NCBI RefSeq assembly: GCF_000835495.1
Contig: NW_015622541.1
Coordinates: forward strand, 558,001 to 622,000
Origin: Cladophialophora immunda
Lineage: Eukaryota > Ascomycota > Eurotiomycetes > Chaetothyriales > Herpotrichiellaceae
Length of the DNA stretch: 64,000 nucleotides
Direction of reading: 5' to 3'
Every line of letters begins with the position of its first letter. The stretch's first letter is position 1. Shown piece after piece: positions 54,821 to 64,000 of the stretch. The position numbers and the translations under genes are program-made. The notes beneath the pieces were generated by a model. It ran no database searches. It was not told where the DNA came from and saw nothing but the letters and a program-made list of their open reading frames with translations.

Positions 54821-56542
54821 ATGGCTGGCCCCCTAGGCCCTTCCTTTCGTCGTCGGATAGCACTGATGGACGAGCCTACACAGTCGCAAATCAATCACTT
54901 GCTTCAGCTGGAGAGCTCGGACGAATTCGATCAAGTGCGTCCTCGTAGCGAACAGGGTGGGCTCTTTTGCATGTATGTGCCTGAGAGCAGGACTTCTGAA
55001 GCCTTGCAGTACGGATCAGATGTCGACATAGTCGCCGTTCACGGTCTAGGGGGTGATCCCTATCGGACTTGGCAGCATGAGAATGGTTTCAATTGGCTAC
55101 AGCGCCTTCACGAGGAGTTGTCTGGTGTCAGAGTTTACACCTTTGGATATGAATCCGGCATGGCCTTTTCGGGCGGTCTAAAGGGCCTCAACGATCACGC
55201 CAGGTATCTCCTGTATCTCATCAAACGAGCGAGGCCCAGCTATGCAGTAAGCTGCCTACGTTGCCCAGACACATTTCACTTCATTCGCACTGAGATGCTG
55301 ACGAGTGGTAGGAGCAAAAACGAAAGGTTGTGTTCGTGTGCCACGGTATGGGCGGACTTCTTGTTAAACAAGTTCGTGCTTCGAGCACACTCGAGCTTTC
55401 CCATACTGACCTATCGATATAGGCACTACTGCTGGCGAATAATGAGAGAGGTATCTTTGGATCTCTTCAGGAAGCCATCTGCGGCATTCTTTTCTTTAGC
55501 ACTCCACGTGCCGGGGCGAGAACCCAAGACTACGAAGCAGTCTTGTGTCAAATGGCTGATGCGATTGTCTTTCATACTCCAGCCGAGAAGCTTATGGAAA
55601 ATTTTCGAACAACGTTGCTGGAATCACTGCGGAACATTGCTGAGGGTCTTTCCGAATTGGAAGATCAATTTCGTAAATGTGTCCAGGGCATCCATCTTAG
55701 TTCCTTCATCGAAAAATCCCTCTTACCCGACATGTCGAATATGGTTGTGTCCCAAAGTCCTATCTATGCTTTCTTCTGCTAATGTTGTGTAGTTAGTCGA
55801 CGAATACAGCGGCCGGTATGGGAGGCTAATACCACTGCTTGACCATGATCACCGCCAAATCTGCAAACACCCATCATTTGCCAGTCCAGGCATGGGAAAT
55901 ATCTTGAGCGAGCTGAGAGATATCGCTCAACATAAAAGTGCAGCCCTTGCAGGCTCGTGGGTTCCGGCGCTGGTTATAGAGCCCCAAGATGAATCCGCTG
56001 CTGTGAAAACGGCCGCATCACTCCGGAATGAGGCTTTGTTACGAGCAGCTGCTACTGGAAACATTAGAGCGCTCGAGCGTTTGATCGACAAAGGCGCAGA
56101 TTTCAACACAAGCAACTCGCAAAGCGAAACAGCATTACTTCTTGCCTGCCAGTATGGCTACGCCGACATAGCGCTACGGCTTCTTGACGCGGGGGCGGAC
56201 GTAAATGGATGTGATATACGAGGAAAGTCGCCGTTACATTTCGCTTCAGGAAGAAGCGACAGCGAGCTGGCGTTGAGGATTCTCAATCAAGGTGCCAATC
56301 CGAATCTTGCGGACAAAAGTAGCTCCACACCACTGCATTGCGCGGCGGAATATGGAAATGCCGCCATAGTCAAACACCTCCTCGATCATGGCGCAAATTG
56401 CTTCATCAGAAATAGCCTGGACGAGTTACCTGCCAGAATCGCAAGGAAAAGCCATCAACTCGAGGCCATGAGGGTGCTACACAGCCATGCTCAAAACTTG
56501 AATCAGGAAAGTTGCCTTCAATTGTACCATTTCGAGCCATAG
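54821..56542 (+). CDS. SesB-like alpha/beta-hydrolase domain fused to ankyrin repeats
   Basis: Exons 54821-55246, 55312-55371, 55423-55743 and 55793-56542 join in frame to 518 aa. Residues about 60-300 are a serine-esterase-like alpha/beta hydrolase as found at the N-terminus of fungal NLRs: DIVAVHGLGGDPYRTW, YTFGYES, and VVFVCHGMGGLLVKQALLLA followed by CGILFFSTPRAG. The nucleophile elbow normally reads GHSxGG; here it is CHGMGG, with Gly for the catalytic Ser. From about residue 370 ankyrin repeats follow (NEALLRAAATGNIRALERLI, SETALLLACQYGYADIALRL, STPLHCAAEYGNAAIVKHLL). There is no NACHT/NB-ARC domain between them. The frame ends 88 nt before another ankyrin frame (56630-57403), so the gene may continue. 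Confidence 0.8.
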
Positions 56543-56629
56543 TAACTGATAAAACAGGCATCTGCGATCATACCTGGGTCATATGCAACTACTGGACGAC
56601 TTACTTCGTCTGAGGCAACTGCCAGATAT

Positions 56630-57403
56630 ATGGCGCATTCTTTCCCATCGGCAATTCTCGTCTCGTTCGATGAGGACAGAACTATTAAAAAGAATGCATC
56701 GGAACTATCCAAACTGGCTGAACGCGGAGAATTGAGAGCAGTCGAAGAACTGCTCGATCAGGGCATCATGCCCACTGCTGAGGCTTTGTACCTCGCTGCA
56801 AACGAAGGCCATTCTGATGTGGTCCAGATCCTAGCTGACGTTGTGGATGATATCGATGCTGCCGTAGGGTTTTGCGGAAATGCGTTATGCGCTGCCGCTG
56901 CTCGATCACGCAATCACGACTGTCTCAAAGTACTGCTCGAGAAAGGTGCCGATGTCAATTGGCTTGGTGGCCATTACGGCTGCGCACTTCAAACGGCTAC
57001 GGCAAACTACAGATTAGACAACGTTATATTGCTGCTCAAACACGGCGCCGATGTGAATGCACAGTGCGGACACTATGGTAACGTGATGACAGCCGCAGCA
57101 CGACATGCCACTCACTTTATTGAGATGAGTAGAATGTTCCTCGAACACGGTGCTGATATCAATGCCCAGGGTCCAGGCGTGTATGGTAATCCACTGCAAA
57201 CAGCTGTATGGTTGAAGCACCAGGACTCTGTCCGGTTCTTATTGCATAATGGTGCGAGTCCGACAATGCAAGGGCGATTTGGTTCGGCAATGGATATTGC
57301 TGAAGGTAATGCATTTCGGAACACTTCTGACAAGGATGCAGAAGATAGGATTAAATGGCTGTTGAATGGCGAAGTCTCTGCTGAGCTCGACGAATCACGT
57401 TGA
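56630..57403 (+). CDS. Ankyrin-repeat segment, probable continuation of the upstream gene
   Basis: A frame of 257 aa made of ankyrin repeats (ELSKLAERGELRAVEELLDQ, EALYLAANEGHSDVVQILAD, NALCAAAARSRNHDCLKVLL, NVILLLKHGADVNAQCGHYG, MFLEHGADINAQGPG). The open frame extends upstream of its ATG to a TAA near 56542. The gap to the preceding ankyrin gene is only 88 nt, too short for a terminator plus promoter. Either an intron I could not place (candidate acceptor AAAACAG before 56557, no convincing phase-matched donor) joins them, or a frameshift has split one long ankyrin gene. As a stand-alone gene it would lack any effector domain. Confidence 0.6.
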   Translation: MAHSFPSAILVSFDEDRTIKKNASELSKLAERGELRAVEELLDQGIMPTAEALYLAANEGHSDVVQILADVVDDIDAAVGFCGNALCAAAARSRNHDCLKVLLEKGADVNWLGGHYGCALQTATANYRLDNVILLLKHGADVNAQCGHYGNVMTAAARHATHFIEMSRMFLEHGADINAQGPGVYGNPLQTAVWLKHQDSVRFLLHNGASPTMQGRFGSAMDIAEGNAFRNTSDKDAEDRIKWLLNGEVSAELDESR

Positions 57404-59008
57404 AAATCCATTGATCGCCCATGGGTGATGAAGCATGCTACGATGCCTTGTTCGACATCTTAATGGCTGAAGCCCTTTGACTGCTATGGATTCGCAAAAC
57501 CCACAATCTCCACAAAGGCACATCTATCTGCTCCATTCGAGCTCGTCGGAAACTGCACCGGTAAGTGCTAAATCATAGTTGACGGTTCGCTGAATTTGTG
57601 GAGTGTTGCAGCAGTTTTCCTCAGAGGAGCCGCTCCTCCAATTTGGTGCATAGTTCTATGGCGAGGTACCGCAAGGGCCGGATGAAAGTCCCCTCAGAAG
57701 CGCAATCGGGCTCCTAATTGCAAACTAAAACTCTCACAAAACAGAGGTTCAAACCTCAAATTTCTACAGCATGCAATTCTAGTTCGATAGGAATGGATGC
57801 AAACTACTTCGTCCTCGGAAGAGGCATTGGGTCACGGGTGATGCCGGCGCAGGGGCGCAACTTCGGCCAGCCGCTGTCCTCTTCAGCCAGCAAACTCGCG
57901 ACGCCTTTCCCCCTGTCGTGTTTGATCTCAGCCATCCCGCAATTGCGACTTCGGCAAACCACCTTTTTCTATTCCATCCTAACGAAACACTCTTGACCGT
58001 GCAGCATAATCTGCAACCTGACACGCTAAGCCTCAATGAATGCACCTGATATCTGTGACTTCAGATCTCCCGTGTGCCTTTTCCAACCTTTGGACTTGCA
58101 CAAACAGCAGACAAGATCATTGAGAGTCGTCAAACGTGAGAAAAGCAACAAACAACCTGCACCATTTCGTTTATTTTTCGAACACAAGCATGTTTCCTTG
58201 CACGATCCGCCGCTATATATTGCAATATCCTACGAATGCAACGCGCCTATATGGTGACAGCGACCACATCTATCTACTTAAATGGAATACAGACCTCTAT
58301 TAGGCCTAATCTACTTCTATATTTCTGGACTGTGCTTACAGAGACACATAATACTCGTCACCGGCACTAGTGCGACTCTCTATATATCGATGCACAGAAA
58401 AATTTCGAGCGCGGTCAGCATGTCGAATTAATGTCTTTTATCTTTGCGAAGGCCGGATACACCTATATATGGCTTGGCCCAGAACATGGCGATGGGCTTG
58501 AAATACAGTCATTTCTGAAAGAATTATAACATATGCCATTGAACTGGAAGGACCTCGGTAAATGGTCCGAAAATCGATGCAACTTGAATTATGTCAACAA
58601 GTGGTTACAGCAGGAAACGTAACATCCCTCCTCTCATCGGCGTGCGCAGCTCTCGCGAGAAGCCGGACCTTCTTCTCCTCAAGCGAACCCGCAAAGCGCG
58701 CCAGGTCCCGCCGCGTTGAAGCTGTCAAATTAGGCGCCATTTGTACAGCGACTGTATCTGCTAGTAAATCACCACTCCATTGTTAGAGCTCCGGTTTGTA
58801 AAAGTACGAAGATGATCCAAAAACGTTCTGAAAATTCCGCTGCCAAGCCACCAGCCGAATGGCCGCGTCCTCCACGTGCTTGCCAAGCACGGAATTCAGG
58901 AAGACGCCTTCACGTAAGCCGCTGAGCCCCGCTTTCCCGGCTTTCAACGTCCGGAGGCTCGTTGATCCTGCTCATTCTTTGAATTTTGCCTGTGCTCGAA
59001 CGAGCCAA
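57404..59008. other. Intergenic region, no gene recognised
   Basis: About 1.6 kb, AT-rich between 58140 and 58560 with several TATATA stretches. No domain-bearing frame, no tRNA that folds, no terminal repeats seen. The last 300 bp are the promoter of the regulator. Confidence 0.5.
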
Positions 59009-61551
59009 ATGGATATGCCGTCATCTATACGCTCTAACTCGCCTCGGATGCGGAAAGAGAGGAAGACGGCCAACGCATGCGTCGAGTGCTACCGGCGAAA
59101 ACAGAAGGTTTATCAAATCAAACCCCTGCCAACGATTTTCTAGCCCTCACATACTGGCATAGTGCGATCGCAAGCAGCCCTGCAGTAATTGTGTCGGCCG
59201 GAATGTTACTCCTAAATGCCATTACAGCAACCCAAGAATGTAAGTAGTGGCATGGACATGATTGCTCGTTGTTCGCCGGAAATCTGAATCAAGAGCTGAC
59301 CATACGATCATTTTGACCTGCTGATAGATCAGGCACTACGGAAGAGGCAATCGGCACCCGGATCGTGCAAGCACCAGCACCACCAGATGGAACACCTGAA
59401 TTTACTACAGCAGTAGAGCCACAGGCGGCCGATCTGGGCTACTCGTCTACTGCCGGCAGTAACGCCTTGGTGGATTTCAAAGAGGTAGGCGTTCTCTCTA
59501 TTCTACCAAAGAAATATTCAGGTTAGCTATTAACTGATGAGCGCTAGCTTTTCCAGAAAGAGAATGGGCTTGACGCCGTTCCGCGCGCTCATCATCACCC
59601 GTTTCACCAGTCTGAAGCATTTGCCACATCAAGTGCGGCCAATACCCGACTTCCTTCCAGGGTGGCCACAATCAAGCTAGTGGAAGTTTTCTTCGACGAA
59701 GTCAACTGGCAGTACTTCATTCTCGAAAAGCAATACTTTGACTCCTTAGTTATCTGCTGGTATGGAACCAATGTTGAGACCTTGTCGCACCTCAGCTATG
59801 AAGAACTCGCGAGAGAGCTTTACTACTTTCCGGCATTACTGTTCCAGGTTTTGGGCCTGGCGATACAGGGTCTACCGCTCAACTCGCCTGTCTGGGAATT
59901 CTTATCGCAGGCCGATATGAATTTGTGCCAGAAATACAGTGACATTGGGGAGGAGCTGATGATCCAGGCCCAAAGAGAAAATGTGGCTCTTACAACAGTT
60001 CAAGCAGATTTTCTAAGGGCATCTTGGTTGAAGAACATTGGAAAGGGTGTAGAAGCTTGGCGTAGCATAGGAAATGCAATCCGGTGGAGTTGCACACAAT
60101 TGATCCCGTCGTTTGCAAACTGACAGACAACCAGATCCGCACAAGAGCTCGAGCTTCATCGCCACAAAAATGCCCACGAACAAGGTTTGAGTACTCCTGG
60201 CACAACACTTAGCCGCATGTGGTACGAAGAGTATAAGCGACGGCTGTGGATGAACTTGTGTACATGGGACGCGTGAGTTTCGGCGTGGTTATCAGCATGC
60301 TCTTACTGACTTTCTGATCCCGACAGTTTGACTGCAATGATACTTGGTCGCCCCAGGGCTATCCATCCCGATGATTGCGACGTGGAGGAGCCAACTGAGT
60401 GCAATATCCCACAAGATCCATCCACCTGTGCCCCGGGCACTCAAGAAGCTATTGTGGGACGAGACAGGCCTAACACTGTGTCCAACAATCTATTCCTGTA
60501 CCGACTCTCGAGTGTGTGGCATACTATGAAAGCGCTGAAAGCCGATAGATCTTATCTACAGGATTACTCCATCGTTGAACAACTTCATGACCAGGTGAAC
60601 CGTATAATGAACCGGCTGCCACTGACGCTTCGACATGAGCACCCCAACTTATCATGGGACAATCAATACCCATACCTACGCCAACAGAGAGAGGACATTC
60701 TCACCAAAGCCAATCTAATGCTAATAGCAATACACCGTCCACACATGAAGTACCGGGCCGAGGCACGGCGCGCCGCATTACAAGCTGCGATCGTGATATT
60801 AGACTCACAGCATCGATCATTTATGATGGCCAGGCCACACCAATATAAGCTATTTGGACTGTCCTTCTACACCATCGACGCATCGCTGTTGCTCTCGGTT
60901 ATGGCGGCTAGGTATCTACCACAAAAGGACAGCGAGGTCATGGTGAAGATCGATTATGTCTTGCACCAAGCTATAAATAGACTGAGTGCAATGCATTCAT
61001 ACAGCCCAATTGCACGCTCTGGTCTCACTATCCTTGGACAGTGTTATCATGTTCTACGGAAGCGCCTGGAGTGCAATACTGCCACATTGGATTCTCTAAA
61101 GGCCACGGCCACCGACCTTGGAAATCTCGAGCAGGAGTTTGAAGTCGACGTGGTGAAAGATAGCTTGTCCGAAAGGCGGCCACGTCCGCCGCATCAGCAA
61201 TACCAACAGCATAACCAGCAAGAGTCGGTATCGAACGCTCCAATATCTTTACCTAGCGGATGCTCCGCATCGAGTCCTCCAATATCAAGTGAGCCAAATT
61301 CGTCGCAAAGTGGTTGGACTTTTGACACAACTGCGGATGCGGGATTTGTGGCTACAACTGCCGTTCAGCCATCTCCACATCTTGGTCCGTGGACCACAGA
61401 CTTTGACGAGACGTACTGGCTGAGCATGATCAATGAGATCCCCGACGTACCGAATACAGATCCCACAGAAACTGTCCAGATAGGCGGAACCGTTGACGCA
61501 GCCGCTCTGGAGTACAACACTGTTTGGAATCAAATTCAGTTCTTTGAGTAA
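59009..61551 (+). CDS. Zn2Cys6 transcription factor with fungal_trans domain
   Basis: Six exons (59009-59107, 59163-59239, 59328-59484, 59548-60083, 60135-60272, 60327-61551) join in frame to 743 aa; an upstream ATG at 58859 would add 50 residues. The zinc cluster is split by the first intron: ANACVECYRRKQK then CDRKQPCSNCVGRNVTPKCHY. The middle homology region contains EVFFDEVNWQYFILEKQYFD, then LSRMWYEEYKRRLWMNLCTWD and ALTAMILGRPRAIHPDDCDV, the hallmark of PF04082 fungal-specific factors. The C-terminus is Gln/Ser/Pro-rich (HQQYQQHNQQ) and ends with acidic residues. It probably controls the flanking dienelactone-hydrolase-like genes; the 3' ends of regulator and hydrolase are only 129 bp apart. 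Confidence 0.9.
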
Positions 61552-61680
61552 AGCACCTAAAGTGTTTTGCCTTGGCCTAGCTTGGAGCCTTAAGGGATCA
61601 AAGAAGGTGACGAAGAGAACTGATGCTGGATTGAGACTCTATCCCTGACCCCACTATTAACACACAAGTTGTTATTTGTC

Positions 61681-62586
61681 TCAAGGCAAATGTTCCTTGA
61701 AAAATGCTGCAATATCTTGTACCGCAGGGTCAACAAATGGAAGTTTGTCGTAAAAGTCCATGTGAGTGCCTTTAGAGACCACAATTTTCTTGGTCACACC
61801 ACCAACCAATTTGTCCAGCTTCTCCGTATGCCATCTGGAGCCTGCGTCCTCACCAACGATCAGTAAAGTCGGCTGCTTTAAAAAGATGTCTGCGAGATGG
61901 AAGGCGTCGAAGGTGAGGACGCGCGGAAAACTGTCGTATAACATCTTATTCGCCGCTCGTGGATGCTGGCATCTCGGAGTGAGATAGTAATTGTATGCTT
62001 CTTTCAGATCGTACGGAGTCTTTTCGTCGGGCTGTGGTGGCACGTACGGAGCAGCGGCACGTTCGGCGCCCGTGGTGACCTCGGCGGTGATCTGTTGAGC
62101 CGCCTTCTTCAATGAATCCACGTGCTGCGAAGGATCCTCGTCGCCGTACCAACCTAAACGAGCCGAGTCGCCGATGTTTACCATACTGACGGTGGCAACG
62201 GCTTTGAGGCGCTGATCCGCCTTTGCAGCAGCCACAGCGTAGCCACCTCCAGCACAAATCCCCAGAACTGCGACTTTCTCAGGGTCAACGTTGTCTTGAC
62301 GTTGAAGATAGTCGACCACCGCCCAGACATCGCTGACTCTTGCCGCGGGATCCTCCAGGAAGTGAGGCTCTCCTCCGCTCTCGCCCTGGTAGGAGGCGTC
62401 ATAGCAGACAGCGACAAAGCCTTCTCCGGCAAGTTTTTTGGCGTAAAGTTGCGCTGTTTGCTCCTTGACACCGCCGCCAGGGTGGACAACAACAACGGCA
62501 GGTCCCTTTGCCGAAGCGTTCACAGAGGGTCTGAACAAAAGGCCGGCCAGCTGGAGGGGGCCTTTTTCGATGGAGATTGCAGACAT
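61681..62586 (-). CDS. Dienelactone-hydrolase-like alpha/beta hydrolase with Cys nucleophile motif
   Basis: An intronless gene of 301 aa. VVVVHPGGGVKEQTAQLYAK is the oxyanion-hole region; VAVCYDASYQGESGGEPHFLEDP follows. The nucleophile elbow is VLGICAGGGYA, G-x-C-x-G, so Cys takes the place of Ser as in dienelactone hydrolases. The acid residue is likely Asp in LLIVGEDAGSRWH, and the His is in KGTHMDFYD. It should hydrolyse esters or lactones of small cyclic compounds in the cytosol. Its product class would fit lactones made by Baeyer-Villiger enzymes (26.8-36.4 kb), but the distance and the housekeeping genes in between make this a weak link. It is a paralogue of the divergent gene at 63261. 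Confidence 0.88.
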   Translation of the reverse strand: MSAISIEKGPLQLAGLLFRPSVNASAKGPAVVVVHPGGGVKEQTAQLYAKKLAGEGFVAVCYDASYQGESGGEPHFLEDPAARVSDVWAVVDYLQRQDNVDPEKVAVLGICAGGGYAVAAAKADQRLKAVATVSMVNIGDSARLGWYGDEDPSQHVDSLKKAAQQITAEVTTGAERAAAPYVPPQPDEKTPYDLKEAYNYYLTPRCQHPRAANKMLYDSFPRVLTFDAFHLADIFLKQPTLLIVGEDAGSRWHTEKLDKLVGGVTKKIVVSKGTHMDFYDKLPFVDPAVQDIAAFFKEHLP

Positions 62587-63260
62587 GGTAGAAGTAATTC
62601 GCAGATGGATGATGTTGGTGGAATTTCGTCACTGACGATTGGGGAGAACTGTGAGCACCACGGATTTACAAGAAGAAATATATATAGCATGTGCAAGATT
62701 GTGTTTTCGGTCTACACTGGTTCTCTGCGGCCGGTGCAGTTGCAACCCCCAGAAGACCACGACGGAGATACAAGTGGGTCAAGGTTGGGGATGGCCAATA
62801 GGGAGACCTGTAACTTGGGCTTCAGGTCCGAGGGACTTTCGGACTAGCGCATCGGGACATCGGACTAGCACACAATTGTCGCCAGGGCCTGAATCGAGGA
62901 CCCTCACTCGGACGAGGAGGGTTCCACCTCGTAGATATTTCGCGGTCTATTCGCAAGTCCTTGTCGTCTCTGTTGTTGCAGATCTTCGATCTGCCTCGAA
63001 TGGACTCGTGTAAGGGGCGAAGCCACCTGCTGAAATTGCCTCGTATTGGCATAGAATGACATCATGGGGACTGAGGTGTCATTGCTTGCTCTCGAAGGTT
63101 TCGGTTTTAATTGCCTTGTCTCCCATTTCCGTGTAAGTGGTTGGAGACCGGCGTGAGGCACATAATATAAGAACCGTGGCACCTGCAGGATCATGCCCAA
63201 AGCACGAAGATCGCCAATTCGAAAGCCCCAGACAGTCCAAAGAGCAAGAAAGAAAACACA
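62587..63260. promoter_or_regulatory. Divergent promoter of the two hydrolase paralogues
   Basis: 674 bp between start codons 62586 (minus) and 63261 (plus). It has no gene. An 8-10-bp quasi-repeat (TCGGACTAGC / TCGGACTAGCAC) occurs near 62840-62868. Confidence 0.45.
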
Positions 63261-64000
63261 ATGGTTCCAACCACATCCCCTGAGAATGTCTCGTTCCCGT
63301 CGTGCAGTCTGAAACTCGCTGCGCATTTCTATCACCCTGCGCAAGGCTCTCCAGACAGATCTGGAGCCGCTATTGTCATTAGTCACCCATGGACTTCCAT
63401 TAAAGAGCAATCTCCAGCAAACTACGCCCGCTTGCTCAGTCAAGTTGGCTTCTTCTGTCTCGCCTTCGACGCTGCATATCAAGGAGAATCGGAGGGCGAG
63501 CCCAGAAACCTAGAAGACCCCTATCAGCGGGTCGAAGATATAAAATCCGCGGTCACATTCCTCATCGGGCGCAAAGAAGTCAACCCTGAGAAGATCGGAG
63601 TGCTAGGTATCTGCGCATCTGGTGGCTATGCACCGTTTGCCACGCAGACAGATCTCCGCATTAAAGCATGTGCCACCGTCGCTGCCGTGTGCGTCGGCAC
63701 CATGGCCCGTCGAGGTTTCGAAAAGGACACCTCAAATATGTCCATCTTGCAAGGTCAGCTTGAAAACGCGGCAAAGGACCGCAACAGCGATGTCGGCGGT
63801 GAAAAAGTTCCTATAGTTCACCTTCTGCCAGAGAAAATCGAAGACGTACCGGCCGATCTGCCTGAGCCGTTCAAGGACTTGGCCAACTACTATCGCACAC
63901 CAAGGGCGTATCATCCGCGAGCCACTAACACTTGTCTCCCGAGGAGTTGGGATATCATGGCGAACTTTGATGCCTTTCATTTCAACGAAATGATTGCACC
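63261..64000 (+). CDS. Dienelactone-hydrolase-like alpha/beta hydrolase, paralogue (partial)
   Basis: The frame is open from the ATG at 63261 to the right edge (246 codons). It lines up with the neighbour at 61681-62586: VISHPWTSIKEQSPANYARL, LAFDAAYQGESEGEPRNLED, VNPEKIGVLGICASGGYA, YYRTPRAYHPRA and NFDAFHFNEMI. The elbow is again G-x-C-x-S-G with Cys. The N-terminus is longer by about 10 residues, and the segment after the elbow has diverged, so these are old paralogues rather than a recent duplication. The C-terminal His lies beyond the window. Confidence 0.85.
   Translation, partial: MVPTTSPENVSFPSCSLKLAAHFYHPAQGSPDRSGAAIVISHPWTSIKEQSPANYARLLSQVGFFCLAFDAAYQGESEGEPRNLEDPYQRVEDIKSAVTFLIGRKEVNPEKIGVLGICASGGYAPFATQTDLRIKACATVAAVCVGTMARRGFEKDTSNMSILQGQLENAAKDRNSDVGGEKVPIVHLLPEKIEDVPADLPEPFKDLANYYRTPRAYHPRATNTCLPRSWDIMANFDAFHFNEMIA

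Noticed and set aside
57735..57757. A tRNA T-arm-like hairpin (GAGG TTCAAAC CTC)
   Set aside because: No acceptor stem, D-arm or anticodon arm can be paired at the right distance upstream.
57404..59008. A transposon or mobile element in the AT-rich gap
   Set aside because: No transposase or reverse-transcriptase motif and no terminal inverted or long direct repeats were seen.

Overview
This is a window of nuclear DNA from a filamentous ascomycete (Pezizomycotina). The evidence is intron-rich genes with short introns (about 46-110 nt, GT...AG, CTAAC/CTGAC-like branch sites), two Zn2Cys6 regulators, HET-domain genes, and ATP-citrate lyase split into two divergently transcribed subunit genes. 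The richness in transporters, flavoenzymes and catabolic enzymes would suit Eurotiomycetes such as black yeasts (Chaetothyriales), but that rank is a guess. I found no rRNA, tRNA, CRISPR array, PKS or NRPS.

Left part (1-10 kb): the start of a proline-rich, probably SH3-associated protein running off the left edge, a secreted S1/P1 nuclease, an NmrA/isoflavone-reductase-like oxidoreductase, an RWD-RING-IBR-RING ubiquitin ligase, and an amino acid permease.

Metabolic block A (10-25.5 kb): an FMN alpha-hydroxyacid-dehydrogenase-like protein whose catalytic His is replaced, a class III aminotransferase, an MFS exporter-type transporter, a ketopantoate-reductase-like protein, a class II aldolase, a Zn2Cys6 regulator divergent from the aldolase, and a fused RidA-like/flavin amine oxidase. 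These chemistries (amine oxidation, imine handling, transamination, aldol cleavage, hydroxyacid/keto interconversion, transport, a local regulator) read as one co-regulated pathway without a PKS or NRPS backbone. The pathway and substrate are inference.

Metabolic block B (26.8-36.4 kb): a Baeyer-Villiger-like FAD monooxygenase, an MFS sugar-type transporter, an SDR, and a classical type I Baeyer-Villiger monooxygenase that shares a divergent promoter with the SDR. A glycine-zipper low-complexity protein, an amidase and a secreted/transmembrane Cys-rich protein follow (36.7-41.5 kb).

Housekeeping core (42.3-49.5 kb): acl1 and acl2 (ATP-citrate lyase, cytosolic acetyl-CoA supply) share a 1.7-kb promoter. 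The small subunit of DNA polymerase delta lies next to them.

Self/non-self-type island (50.3-57.4 kb): a broken HET-gene remnant, a large HET-domain protein with a hydrophobic N-terminal half, and an alpha/beta-hydrolase-like plus ankyrin-repeat gene. The last resembles a fungal NLR without its nucleotide-binding domain and with its nucleophile Ser replaced by Gly.

Right end (58.9-64 kb): a second Zn2Cys6 regulator, tail-to-tail with a dienelactone-hydrolase-like enzyme. A divergent paralogue of that enzyme is cut by the right edge.

Exon coordinates were worked out by hand from reading-frame continuity and splice consensus, and none has transcript support.
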